Positions 1 to 14,107 of a stretch of DNA of 64,000 bases are shown one piece after another. The notes beneath the pieces were generated by a model. It saw only the letters and a list, made by a program, of their open reading frames with translations. It made no database searches and was not told the origin of the DNA. Position 1 is the first letter of the stretch; each line of letters opens with the position of its first letter. The DNA lies in assembly GCA_023053545.1 (NCBI GenBank), contig JAKZAN010000110.1:1-64000 (forward strand). The letters are read 5' to 3'. This DNA is from Lepidurus packardi. Its lineage: Eukaryota; Arthropoda; Branchiopoda; Notostraca; Triopsidae. The position numbers and the translations under genes were made by a program.

Positions 1-238
1 CTTGACCTCACCTCACCTCACTTGACCTTACTTGACCTCACCTGACCTCACCTCACCTGACCTCACCTCACTTGACCTTACTTGACCTCACCTCACCTCA
101 CCTCACCTCACCTCACTTGACCTTACTTGACCTCACCTGACCTCACCTCACTTGACCTTACTTGACCTCACCTGACCTCACCTGAACTCACCTGACCTTA
201 CCTGACCTCACCTCACTTGACCTTACTTGACCTTGACC
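1..238. repeat. CT satellite block 0 (left edge cut by window)
   Basis: C-rich satellite made only of pentamers of the form CYTNA (CCTCA, CCTGA, CTTGA, CCTTA), read in one unbroken 5-bp frame. It ends in the standard CT-to-AT border TGACCTTGACC followed by ATAAATTAC. No gene, open frame or RNA gene is visible. Confidence 0.9.
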
Positions 239-1326
239 ATAAATTACTTATTTAATTAATGAATTACTGATTTAGTTCATGAATTACTGACTTAATTAAT
301 GAATTACCGAATGAACTCATAAATTAATTAAGTAATTCATAAATCGCTGAATTAATTAATTACTGACTTAATTCATAAATTACTGACTTAATTCATGAAT
401 TACTTAACTTAACTAATTAATTACGGACTTAATTAATTAATTACGGACATGATTAATGAATTACGGACTTAATTAATGAATTACGGACTTACTGAATTAC
501 TGACTTAATTCATGAATTACAGACTTACTTCATGAATTACTGACGTAATTCATGAATTACTGACGTAATTCATGAATTACTGACGTAATTCATGAATTAC
601 TGACTTAATTCATGAATTAATGACTTAATTAATGAATTATGGCTTAATTCATGAATTACCGACTTAATTCATGAATTACTGACTTAATTCATGAATTACT
701 GACTTAATTCATGAATTACTGACTTAGATAAAATAATTACTGACTTAAATGCATGAATGACTAACTTAATTAATTAATTACTTACTTAATTAATGAATTG
801 CTGATTTACCTGACCTCACCTCACCTGACCTCACCTCACCTGACCTCACCTGACCTCAGCTGACCTCACCTGACCTCACATCACTTGACCTTACTTGACC
901 TCACCTGACCTCACCTCACTTGACCTTACTTGACCTCACCTGACCTCACCTCACTTGACCTTACTTGACCTCTCCTGACCTCACCTGAACTCACCTGACC
1001 TCACTTGACTTGACCTCACCTGACCTCACCTCAGTTGACCTTACTTGACCTCACCTCACTTGACCTCACCTGACCTCACCTCACTTGACCTTACTTGACC
1101 TCACCTGACCTCACCTCACTTGACCCTACTTGACCTCACCTGACCTCACTTGACCTTACTTGACCTCACCTCACCTCACCTCACTTGACCTTACTTGACC
1201 TCACCTGACCTCACCTCACTTGACCCTACTTGACCTCACCTGACCTCACTTGACCTTACTTGACCTCACCTGACCTCACCTGAACTCACCTGACCTCACC
1301 TCACTTGACCTTACTTGACCTTGACC
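239..1326. repeat. Satellite module 1: AT block class a (569 bp) + CT block (519 bp)
   Basis: The AT part is 239-807 and the CT part 808-1326. Class a is marked by an early GAATGAACTCATAAATTAAT stretch and a later run of units containing GACGTAATTCATG. This copy has one 20-bp unit more than the other class a blocks (569 against 549 bp). The CT part has the same 519-bp length as the CT parts after the class a blocks at 5562, 10860 and 15270. Nothing coding is seen. Confidence 0.9.
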
Positions 1327-3934
1327 ATAAATTACTTATTTAATTAATGAATTACTGATTTAGTTCATGAATTACTGACTTAATTAATGAATTGCGGACT
1401 TAATTTAATTAATTACGGTTTTAAGTAATGAATTATTGACTTAATTAAATAATTACTGAAATAATTTATTAATTAATGACTTAATTCATGATATACTGAC
1501 TTAATTAATAAATTACTGTCTTAATTATTTAATTAATTACGGACGTAATTAATGAATTACTGACTTAATTAAATAATTACTGACTTATTTTATTAATTAA
1601 TGCCTAAATTCATGATATACTGACTTAATTAATTAATTACGGACTTAATTCATGAATAAATGACTTAATTCATGGATTACTGACTTAATTAATAAATTAC
1701 CGACTTATTTAGTGATTACGGACTTAGATATATAATTACGGACTTAATTAAATAATTACGAACTTAATTCATGAATTATTGACTTAATTATGGACTTAAT
1801 TAATGAATTACTGACTTAATTCATAATATACTGACTTCAATAATATACTTCAAAGAATATTAATATACTTCAAGAATTACTTACTTACTTCATGAATTAC
1901 TTACCTAATTTATGAATTACTGACTTAATTCATGAATTACCGAATAAATTCATGAATTACTGAAGTAATTCATAAATCACTGAATTAATTCATGAATTAC
2001 TGACTTAATTCATAAATTACTGACTTAATTCATGAATTACTTAACTTAACTAATTAATTACGGAATTAATTAATTAATTACGGAATTAATTAATGAATTA
2101 CGGACATGATTAATGAATTACGGACTTAATTAATGAATTACGGACTTACTGAATTACTGACTTAATTCATGAATTACTGACTTAATTCATGAATTACTGA
2201 CTTAATTCATGAATTACAGACTTAGATAAAATAATTACTGACTTAAATGCATGAATGACTAACTTAATTAATTAATTAATTACTTAATTAATGAATTGCT
2301 GATTTACCTGACCTCACCTCACCTGACCTCACCTCACCTGACCTCACCTCACTTGACCTTACTTGACCTCACCTCACCTCACCTCACCTCACCTCACTTG
2401 ACCTTACTTGACCTCACCTCACTTGACCTCACCTGACCTCACCTCACTTGACCTTACTTGACCTCACCTCACCTGACCTCACCTCACCTCACCTCACTTG
2501 ACCTTACTTGACCTCACCTGACCTCACCTCACTTGAACTTACTTGACCTCACCTCACCTCACTTGACCTTACTTGACCTCACCTGACCTCACCTCACTTG
2601 ACCTTACTTGACCTCACCTGACCTCACCTCACTTGACCCTACTTGACCTCACCTGACCTCACTTGACCTTACTTGACCTCACCTGACCTCACCTGAACTC
2701 ACCTGACCTCACCTCACTTGACCTTACTTGACCTTACTTGACCTCACCTCACTTGACCTTACTTGACCTCACCTGACCTCACCTGACCTCACCTGACCTC
2801 ACTTGACCTTACTTGACCTCACCTCACCTCACCTCACCTCACTTGACCTTACTTGACCTCACCTGACCTCACCTCACCTGACCTCACTTGAACTTACTTG
2901 AGCTCACCTGACCTCACCTGACCTCACCTCACTTGACTTGACCTCACCTGACCTCACCTGACCTCACCTCACTTGACCTTACTTGACCTCACCTGACCTC
3001 ACCTGAACTCACCTGACCTGACCTAACCTCACCTCACTTCACCTTACTTGACCTCACCTGACCTCACCTTACCTCACCTCACCTGACCTCACCTGACCTC
3101 ACCTCACTTGACCTTACTTGACCTCACCTGACCTCACCTGAACTCACCTGACCTGACCTAACCTCACCTCACTTCACCTTACTTGACCTCACCTGACCTC
3201 ACCTTACCTCACCTCACTTGACCTTACTTGACCTCACCTGACCTGACCTTACTTGACCTCACCTGACCTCACCTCACTTGACCTTACTTGACCTCACCTG
3301 ACCTCACCTCACTTGACCTTACTTGACCTCACCTCACCTCACTTGACTTGACCTCACCTGACCTCACCTGACCTCACCTCACTTGACCTTACTTGACCTC
3401 ACCTCACTTGACCTTACTTGACCTCACCTCACTTGACCTTACTTGACCTCACCTGACCTCACCTCACTTGACCTTACTTGACCTCACCTGACCTCACCTG
3501 ACCTCACCTGACCTCACCTCACTTGACCTTACTTGACCTCACCTGACCTCACCTGACCTCACTTGACCTTACTTGACCTCACCTGACCTCACCTGACCTC
3601 ACCTCACTTGACCTTTCTTGACCTCACCTCACTTGACCTTACTTGACCTTACTTGACCTCACCTCACTTGACCTTACTTGACCTCACCTGACCTCACCTG
3701 ACCTCACCTGACCTCACCTGACCTCACTTGACCTTACTTGACCTCACCTCACCTCACCTCACTTGACCTTACTTGACCTCACCTGACCTCACCTCACTTG
3801 ACCTTACTTGACCTCACCTGACCTCACTTGACCTTACTTGACCTCACCTGACCTCACCTGAACTCACCTGACCTCACCTGACCTCACCTGACCTCACCTG
3901 ACCTCACCTCACTTGACCTTACTTGACCTTGACC
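1327..3934. repeat. Satellite module 2: AT block class b (979 bp) + long CT block (1629 bp)
   Basis: The AT part is 1327-2305 and the CT part 2306-3934. Class b begins with GAATTGCGGACTTAATTTAA and contains a unique interruption with two TATACTTCAA motifs near 1846-1875. The CT part holds two perfect CCTAA units, the complement of the insect telomere repeat TTAGG, at about 3022-3026 and 3157-3161. They lie in two near-identical neighbouring segments, so they look like one local duplication. Confidence 0.9.
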
Positions 3935-5561
3935 ATAAATTACTTATTTAATTAATGAATTACTGATTTAGTTCATGAATTACTGACTTAATTAATGAAT
4001 TGCGGACTTAATTTAATTAATTACGGTTTTAAGTAATGAATTATTGACTTAATTAAATAATTACTGACATATTTTATTAATTAATGACTTAATTCATGAT
4101 ATACTGACTTAATTAATAAATTACTGTCTTAATTATTTAATTAATTACGGACGTAATTAATGAATTACTGACTTAATTAAATAATTACTGACTTATTTTA
4201 TTAATTAATGTCTAAATTCATGATATACTGACATAATTAATTAATTACGGACTTAATTAATTAATTACGGACTTAATTCATGAATAAATGACTTAATTCA
4301 TGGATTACTGACTTAATTAATAAATTACCGACTTATTTAATGATTACGGACTTAATTAAATAATTACGAACTTAATTCATGAATTACTGACTTAATTCAT
4401 AAATTACTGACTTAATTCATGAATTACTTAACTTAACTAATTAATTACGGAATTAATTAATTAATTACGGACATAATTAATGAATTACGGACTTAATTAA
4501 TGAATTACGGACTTACTGAATTACTGACTTAATTCATGAATTACTGACTTAATTCATGAATTACAGACTTAGATAAAATAATTACTGACTTAAATGCATG
4601 AATGACTAACTTAATTAATTAATTACTTACTTAATTAATGAATTGCTGATTTACCTGACCTCACCTCACCTGACCTCACCTCACCTGACCTCACCTCACT
4701 TGACCTTACTTGACCTCACCTGACCTCACCTGACCTCACCTGACCTCACCTGACCTCACCTGACCTCACCTGACCTCACCTGACCTCACATCACTTGGCC
4801 TTACTTGACCTCACCTGACCTCACCTCACTTGACCTTACTTGACCTCACCTGACCTCACCTCACTTGACCTTACTTGACCTCTCCTGACCTCACCTGAAC
4901 TCACCTGACCTCACTTGACTTGACCTCACCTGACCTCACCTCAGTTGACCTTACTTGACCTCACCTCACTTGACCTCACCTGACCTCACCTCACTTGACC
5001 TCACCTCACCTCACCTCACCTCACCTCACTTGACCTTACTTGACCTCACCTGACCTCACCTCACCTCACCTCACCTCACTTGACCTTACTTGACCTCACC
5101 TGACCTCACCTCACCTCACCTCACTTGACCTTACTTGACCTCACCAGACCTCACCTGACCTCACCTGACCTCACCTCACTTGACCTTACTTGACCTCACC
5201 TCACTTGACCTCACCTGACCTCACCTCACTTGACCTTACTTGACCTCACCTCACCTGACCTCACCTCACCTCACCTCACTTGACCTTACTTGACCTCACC
5301 TGACCTCACCTCACTTGACCTTACTTGACCTCACCTCACCTCACTTGACCTTACTTGACCTCACCTGACCTCACCTCACCTGACCTCACCTCACTTGACC
5401 TTACTTGACCTCACCTCACCTCACCTCACCTCACCTCACTTGACCTTACTTGACCTCACCTGACCTCACCTCACTTGACCTTACTTGACCTCACCTGACC
5501 TCACCTGAACTCACCTGACCTTACCTGACCTCACCTCACTTGACCTTACTTGACCTTGACC
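3935..5561. repeat. Satellite module 3: AT block class c (718 bp) + CT block (909 bp)
   Basis: The AT part is 3935-4652 and the CT part 4653-5561. Class c shares the left part of class b but lacks the TATACTTCAA interruption and has ATGTCTAAATTC where class b has ATGCCTAAATTC. It closes the first three-module (a, b, c) higher-order repeat. Confidence 0.9.
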
Positions 5562-6629
5562 ATAAATTACTTATTTAATTAATGAATTACTGATTTAGTT
5601 CATGAATTACTGACTTAATTAATGAATTACCGAATGAACTCATAAATTAATTAAGTAATTCATAAATCGCTGAATTAATTAATTACTGACTTAATTCATA
5701 AATTACTGACTTAATTCATGAATTACTTAACTTAACTAATTAATTACGGACTTAATTAATTAATTACGGACATGATTAATGAATTACGGACTTAATTAAT
5801 GAATTACGGACTTACTGAATTACTGACTTAATTCATGAATTACAGACTTACTTCATGAATTACTGACGTAATTCATGAATTACTGACGTAATTCATGAAT
5901 TACTGACTTAATTCATGAATTAATGACTTAATTAATGAATTATGGCTTAATTCATGAATTACCGACTTAATTCATGAATTACTGACTTAATTCATGAATT
6001 ACTGACTTAATTCATGAATTACTGACTTAGATAAAATAATTACTGACTTAAATGCATGAATGACTAACTTAATTAATTAATTACTTACTTAATTAATGAA
6101 TTGCTGATTTACCTGACCTCACCTCACCTGACCTCACCTCACCTGACCTCACCTGACCTCAGCTGACCTCACCTGACCTCACATCACTTGACCTTACTTG
6201 ACCTCACCTGACCTCACCTCACTTGACCTTACTTGACCTCACCTGACCTCACCTCACTTGACCTTACTTGACCTCTCCTGACCTCACCTGAACTCACCTG
6301 ACCTCACTTGACTTGACCTCACCTGACCTCACCTCAGTTGACCTTACTTGACCTCACCTCACTTGACCTCACCTGACCTCACCTCACTTGACCTTACTTG
6401 ACCTCACCTGACCTCACCTCACTTGACCCTACTTGACCTCACCTGACCTCACTTGACCTTACTTGACCTCACCTCACCTCACCTCACTTGACCTTACTTG
6501 ACCTCACCTGACCTCACCTCACTTGACCCTACTTGACCTCACCTGACCTCACTTGACCTTACTTGACCTCACCTGACCTCACCTGAACTCACCTGACCTC
6601 ACCTCACTTGACCTTACTTGACCTTGACC
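5562..6629. repeat. Satellite module 4: AT class a (549 bp) + CT (519 bp)
   Basis: The AT part is 5562-6110 and the CT part 6111-6629. It starts the second copy of the three-module unit, 5323 bp after module 1. It differs from module 1 mainly by loss of one 20-bp unit in the GACGTAATTCATG run. Confidence 0.9.
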
Positions 6630-9247
6630 ATAAATTACTTATTTAATTAATGAATTACTGATTTAGTTCATGAATTACTGACTTAATTAATGAATTGCGG
6701 ACTTAATTTAATTAATTACGGTTTTAAGTAATGAATTATTGACTTAATTAAATAATTACTGAAATAATTTATTAATTAATGACTTAATTCATGATATACT
6801 GACTTAATTAATAAATTACTGTCTTAATTATTTAATTAATTACGGACGTAATTAATGAATTACTGACTTAATTAAATAATTACTGACTTATTTTATTAAT
6901 TAATGCCTAAATTCATGATATACTGACTTAATTAATTAATTACGGACTTAATTCATGAATAAATGACTTAATTCATGGATTACTGACTTAATTAATAAAT
7001 TACCGACTTATTTAGTGATTACGGACTTAGATATATAATTACGGACTTAATTAAATAATTACGAACTTAATTCATGAATTATTGACTTAATTATGGACTT
7101 AATTAATGAATTACTGACTTAATTCATAATATACTGACTTCAATAATATACTTCAAAGAATATTAATATACTTCAAGAATTACTTACTTACTTCATGAAT
7201 TACTTACCTAATTTATGAATTACTGACTTAATTCATGAATTACCGAATAAATTCATGAATTACTGAAGTAATTCATAAATCACTGAATTAATTCATGAAT
7301 TACTGACTTAATTCATAAATTACTGACTTAATTCATGAATTACTTAACTTAACTAATTAATTACGGAATTAATTAATTAATTACGGAATTAATTAATGAA
7401 TTACGGACATGATTAATGAATTACGGACTTAATTAATGAATTACGGACTTACTGAATTACTGACTTAATTCATGAATTACTGACTTAATTCATGAATTAC
7501 TGACTTAATTCATGAATTACAGACTTAGATAAAATAATTACTGACTTAAATGCATGAATGACTAACTTAATTAATTAATTAATTACTTAATTAATGAATT
7601 GCTGATTTACCTGACCTCACCTCACCTGACCTCACCTCACCTGACCTCACCTCACTTGACCTTACTTGACCTCACCTCACCTGACCTCACCTCACTTGAC
7701 CTTACTTGACCTCACCTCACCTCACCTCACCTCACCTCACTTGACCTTACTTGACCTCACCTCACTTGACCTCACCTGACCTCACCTCACTTGACCTTAC
7801 TTGACCTCACCTCACCTGACCTCACCTCACCTCACCTCACTTGACCTTACTTGACCTCACCTGACCTCACCTCACTTGAACTTACTTGACCTCACCTCAC
7901 CTCACTTGACCTTACTTGACCTCACCTGACCTCACCTCACCTCACCTCACTTGACCTTACTTGACCTCACCTGACCTCACCTCACTTGACCTTACTTGAC
8001 CTCACCTGACCTCACCTGAACTCACCTGACCTCACCTGACCTCACCTCACTTGACCTTACTTGACCTCACCTGACCTCACCTGACCTCACTTGACCTTAC
8101 TTGACCTCACCTGACCTCACCTGACCTCACCTCACTTGACCTTTCTTGACCTCACCTCACTTGACCTTACTTGACCTTACTTGACCTCACCTCACTTGAC
8201 CTTACTTGACCTCACCTGACCTCACCTGACCTCACCTGACCTCACCTGACCTCACTTGACCTTACTTGACCTCACCTCACCTCACCTCACCTCACTTGAC
8301 CTTACTTGACCTCACCTGACCTCACCTCACTTGACCTTACTTGACCTCACCTGACCTCACTTGACCTTACTTGAGCTCACCTGACCTCACCTGACCTCAC
8401 CTCACTTGACTTGACCTCACCTGACCTCACCTCACTTGACCTTACTTGACCTCACCTGACCTCACCTGAACTCACCTGACCTGACCTAACCTCACCTCAC
8501 TTCACCTTACTTGACCTCACCTGACCTCACCTTACCTCACCTCACTTGACCTTACTTGACCTCACCTGACCTGACCTTACTTGACCTCACCTGACCTCAC
8601 CTCACTTGACCTTACTTGACCTCACCTGACCTCACCTCACTTGACCTTACTTGACCTCACCTCACCTCACTTGACTTGACCTCACCTGACCTCACCTGAC
8701 CTCACCTCACTTGACCTTACTTGACCTCACCTCACTTGACCTTACTTGACCTCACCTCACTTGACCTTACTTGACCTCACCTGACCTCACCTCACTTGAC
8801 CTTACTTGACCTCACCTGACCTCACCTGACCTCACCTCACTTGACCTTACTTGACCTCACCTGACCTCACCTGACCTCACTTGACCTTACTTGACCTCAC
8901 CTGACCTCACCTGACCTCACCTCACTTGACCTTTCTTGACCTCACCTCACTTGACCTTACTTGACCTTACTTGACCTCACCTCACTTGACCTTACTTGAC
9001 CTCACCTGACCTCACCTGACCTCACCTGACCTCACTTGACCTTACTTGACCTCACCTCACCTCACCTCACCTCACTTGACCTTACTTGACCTCACCTGAC
9101 CTCACCTCACTTGACCTTACTTGACCTCACCTGACCTCACTTGACCTTACTTGACCTCACCTGACCTCACCTGAACTCACCTGACCTCACCTGACCTCAC
9201 CTGACCTCACCTGACCTCACCTCACTTGACCTTACTTGACCTTGACC
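6630..9247. repeat. Satellite module 5: AT class b (979 bp) + long CT (1639 bp)
   Basis: The AT part is 6630-7608 and the CT part 7609-9247. It starts 5303 bp after module 2. The AT part has the same length as in module 2. The CT part is 10 bp longer, which is two pentamers, and its internal order of variant pentamers is rearranged relative to module 2. Confidence 0.9.
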
Positions 9248-10859
9248 ATAAATTACTTATTTAATTAATGAATTACTGATTTAGTTCATGAATTACTGAC
9301 TTAATTAATGAATTGCGGACTTAATTTAATTAATTACGGTTTTAAGTAATGAATTATTGACTTAATTAAATAATTACTGACATATTTTATTAATTAATGA
9401 CTTAATTCATGATATACTGACTTAATTAATAAATTACTGTCTTAATTATTTAATTAATTACGGACGTAATTAATGAATTACTGACTTAATTAAATAATTA
9501 CTGACTTATTTTATTAATTAATGTCTAAATTCATGATATACTGACATAATTAATTAATTACGGACTTAATTAATTAATTACGGACTTAATTCATGAATAA
9601 ATGACTTAATTCATGGATTACTGACTTAATTAATAAATTACCGACTTATTTAATGATTACGGACTTAATTAAATAATTACGAACTTAATTCATGAATTAC
9701 TGACTTAATTCATAAATTACTGACTTAATTCATGAATTACTTAACTTAACTAATTAATTACGGAATTAATTAATTAATTACGGACATAATTAATGAATTA
9801 CGGACTTAATTAATGAATTACGGACTTACTGAATTACTGACTTAATTCATGAATTACTGACTTAATTCATGAATTACAGACTTAGATAAAATAATTACTG
9901 ACTTAAATGCATGAATGACTAACTTAATTAATTAATTACTTACTTAATTAATGAATTGCTGATTTACCTGACCTCACCTCACCTGACCTCACCTCACCTG
10001 ACCTCACCTCACTTGACCTTACTTGACCTCACCTGACCTCACCTGACCTCACCTGACCTCACCTGACCTCACCTGACCTCACCTGACCTCACATCACTTG
10101 GCCTTACTTGACCTCACCTGACCTCACCTCACTTGACCTTACTTGACCTCACCTGACCTCACCTCACTTGACCTTACTTGACCTCTCCTGACCTCACCTG
10201 AACTCACCTGACCTCACTTGACTTGACCTCACCTGACCTCACCTCAGTTGACCTTACTTGACCTCACCTCACTTGACCTCACCTGACCTCACCTCACTTG
10301 ACCTCACCTCACCTCACCTCACCTCACCTCACTTGACCTTACTTGACCTCACCTGACCTCACCTCACCTCACCTCACCTCACTTGACCTTACTTGACCTC
10401 ACCTGACCTCACCTCACCTCACCTCACTTGACCTTACTTGACCTCACCAGACCTCACCTGACCTCACCTGACCTCACCTCACTTGACCTTACTTGACCTC
10501 ACCTCACTTGACCTCACCTGACCTCACCTCACTTGACCTTACTTGACCTCACCTCACCTGACCTCACCTCACCTCACCTCACTTGACCTTACTTGACCTC
10601 ACCTGACCTCACCTCACTTGACCTTACTTGACCTCACCTCACCTCACTTGACCTTACTTGACCTCACCTGACCTCACCTCACCTGACCTCACCTCACTTG
10701 ACCTTACTTGACCTCACCTCACCTCACCTCACCTCACTTGACCTTACTTGACCTCACCTGACCTCACCTCACTTGACCTTACTTGACCTCACCTGACCTC
10801 ACCTGAACTCACCTGACCTTACCTGACCTCACCTCACTTGACCTTACTTGACCTTGACC
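9248..10859. repeat. Satellite module 6: AT class c (718 bp) + CT (894 bp)
   Basis: The AT part is 9248-9965 and the CT part 9966-10859. It starts 5313 bp after module 3. The AT length is identical and the CT part is 15 bp (three pentamers) shorter. It ends the second complete a-b-c unit. Confidence 0.9.
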
Positions 10860-11927
10860 ATAAATTACTTATTTAATTAATGAATTACTGATTTAGTTCA
10901 TGAATTACTGACTTAATTAATGAATTACCGAATGAACTCATAAATTAATTAAGTAATTCATAAATCGCTGAATTAATTAATTATTGACTTAATTCATAAA
11001 TTACTGACTTAATTCATGAATTACTTAACTTAACTAATTAATTACGGACTTAATTAATTAATTACGGACATGATTAATGAATTACGGACTTAATTAATGA
11101 ATTACGGAATTACTGAATTACTGACTTAATTCATGAATTACAGACTTACTTCATGAATTACTGACGTAATTCATGAATTACTGACGTAATTCATGAATTA
11201 CTGACTTAATTCATGAATTAATGACTTAATTAATGAATTATGGCTTAATTCATGAATTACCGACTTAATTCATGAATTACTGACTTAATTCATGAATTAC
11301 TGACTTAATTCATGAATTACTGACTTAGATAAAATAATTACTGACTTAAATGCATGAATGACTAACTTAATTAATTAATTACTTACTTAATTAATGAATT
11401 GCTGATTTACCTGACCTCACCTCACCTGACCTCACCTCACCTGACCTCACCTGACCTCAGCTGACCTCACCTGACCTCACATCACTTGACCTTACTTGAC
11501 CTCACCTGACCTCACCTCACTTGACCTTACTTGACCTCACCTGACCTCACCTCACTTGACCTTACTTGACCTCTCCTGACCTCACCTGAACTCACCTGAC
11601 CTCACTTGACTTGACCTCACCTGACCTCACCTCAGTTGACCTTACTTGACCTCACCTCACTTGACCTCACCTGACCTCACCTCACTTGACCTTACTTGAC
11701 CTCACCTGACCTCACCTCACTTGACCCTACTTGACCTCACCTGACCTCACTTGACCTTACTTGACCTCACCTCACCTCACCTCACTTGACCTTACTTGAC
11801 CTCACCTGACCTCACCTCACTTGACCCTACTTGACCTCACCTGACCTCACTTGACCTTACTTGACCTCACCTGACCTCACCTGAACTCACCTGACCTCAC
11901 CTCACTTGACCTTACTTGACCTTGACC
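10860..11927. repeat. Satellite module 7: AT class a (549 bp) + CT (519 bp)
   Basis: The AT part is 10860-11408 and the CT part 11409-11927. It starts a third a-b-c unit, 5298 bp after module 4. It carries a single-base marker, GGAATTACTG where module 4 has GGACTTACTG, which is shared with the class a blocks at 15270 and 22102. Those later copies therefore derive from this lineage. Confidence 0.9.
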
Positions 11928-13309
11928 ATAAATTACTTATTTAATTAATGAATTACTGATTTAGTTCATGAATTACTGACTTAATTAATGAATTGCGGAC
12001 TTAATTTAATTAATTACGGTTTTAAGTAATGAATTATTGACTTAATTAAATAATTACTGAAATAATTTATTAATTAATGACTTAATTCATGATATACTGA
12101 CTTAATTAATAAATTACTGTCTTAATTATTTAATTAATTACGGACGTAATTAATGAATTACTGACTTAATTAAATAATTACTGACTTATTTTATTAATTA
12201 ATGCCTAAATTCATGATATACTGACTTAATTAATTAATTACGGACTTAATTCATGAATAAATGACTTAATTCATGGATTACTGACTTAATTAATAAATTA
12301 CCGACTTATTTAGTGATTACGGACTTAGATATATAATTACGGACTTAATTAAATAATTACGAACTTAATTCATGAATTATTGACTTAATTATGGACTTAA
12401 TTAATGAATTACTGACTTAATTCATAATATACTGACTTCAATAATATACTTCAAAGAATATTAATATACTTCAAGAATTACTTACTTACTTCATGAATTA
12501 CTTACCTAATTTATGAATTACTGACTTAATTCATGAATTACCGAATAAATTCATGAATTACTGAAGTAATTCATAAATCACTGAATTAATTCATGAATTA
12601 CTGACTTAATTCATAAATTACTGACTTAATTCATGAATTACTTAACTTAACTAATTAATTACGGAATTAATTAATTAATTACGGAATTAATTAATGAATT
12701 ACGGACATGATTAATGAATTACGGACTTAATTAATGAATTACGGACTTACTGAATTACTGACTTAATTCATGAATTACTGACTTAATTCATGAATACAGA
12801 CTTAGATAAAATAATTACTGACTTAAATGCATGAATGACTAACTTAATTAATTAATTAATTACTTAATTAATGAATTGCTGATTTACCTGACCTCACCTC
12901 ACCTGACCTCACCTCACCTGACCTCACCTCACTTGACCTTACTTGACCTCACCTCACCTCACCTCACCTCACCTCACTTGACCTTACTTGACCTCACCTC
13001 ACTTGACCTCACCTGACCTCACCTCACTTGACCTTACTTGACCTCACCTCACCTGACCTCACCTCACCTCACCTCACTTGACCTTACTTGACCTCACCTG
13101 ACCTCACCTCACTTGAACTTACTTGACCTCACCTCACCTCACTTGACCTTACTTGACCTCACCTGACCTCACCTCACCTCACCTCACTTGACCTTACTTG
13201 ACCTCACCTGACCTCACCTCACTTGACCTTACTTGACCTCACCTGACCTCACCTGAACTCACCTGACCTTACCTGACCTCACCTCACTTGACCTTACTTG
13301 ACCTTGACC
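11928..13309. repeat. Satellite module 8: AT class b (958 bp) + shortened CT (424 bp)
   Basis: The AT part is 11928-12885 and the CT part 12886-13309. The AT part is 21 bp shorter than the standard class b: one 20-bp unit is lost and one base is missing at GAATACAGAC. The CT part has fallen from about 1.63 kb to 424 bp, where the regular 5.3-kb order breaks down. Confidence 0.9.
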
Positions 13310-14107
13310 ATAAATTACTTATTTAATTAATGAATTACTGATTTAGTTCATGAATTACTGACTTAATTAATGAATTACCGAATGAACTCATAAATTAATG
13401 AAGTAATTCATAAATCGCTGAATTAATTAATTACTGACTTAATTCATAAATTACTGACTTAATTCATGAATTACTTAACTTAACTAATTAATTACTTAAC
13501 TTAACTAATTAATTACGGACTTAATTAATTAATTACGGACATGATTAATGAATTACGGACTTAATTAATGAATTACGGACTTAATTCATGAATTACTGAC
13601 TTAATTCATGAATTACTGACTTAATTCATGAATTACAGACTTAATTCATGAATTACAGACTTAATTCATGAATTACTGACGTAATTCATGAATTACTGAC
13701 TTAATTAATGAATTAATGACTTAATTAATGAATTATGGCTTAATTCATGAATTACCGACTTAATTCATGAATTACTGACTTAATTCATGAATTACTGACT
13801 TAGATAAAATAATTACTGACTTAAATGCATGAATGACTAACTTAATTAATTAATTACTTACTTAATTAATGAATTGCTGATTTACCTGACCTCACCTCAC
13901 CTGACCTCACCTCACCTGACCTCACCTCACTTGACCTAACTTGACCTCACCTCACCTCACCTCACTTGACCTTACTTGACCTCACCTGACCTCACCTCAC
14001 TTGACCCTACTTGACCTCACCTGACCTCACTTGACCTTACTTGACCTCACCTGACCTCACCTGAACTCACCTGACCTCACCTCACTTGACCTTACTTGAC
14101 CTTGACC
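13310..14107. repeat. Satellite module 9: AT class d (574 bp) + short CT (224 bp)
   Basis: The AT part is 13310-13883 and the CT part 13884-14107. Class d resembles class a but has TTAATGAAGTAATTC near its start and a doubled TTACTTAACTTAACTAATTA segment. The CT part is one of the two shortest complete CT blocks in the window. Confidence 0.9.
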
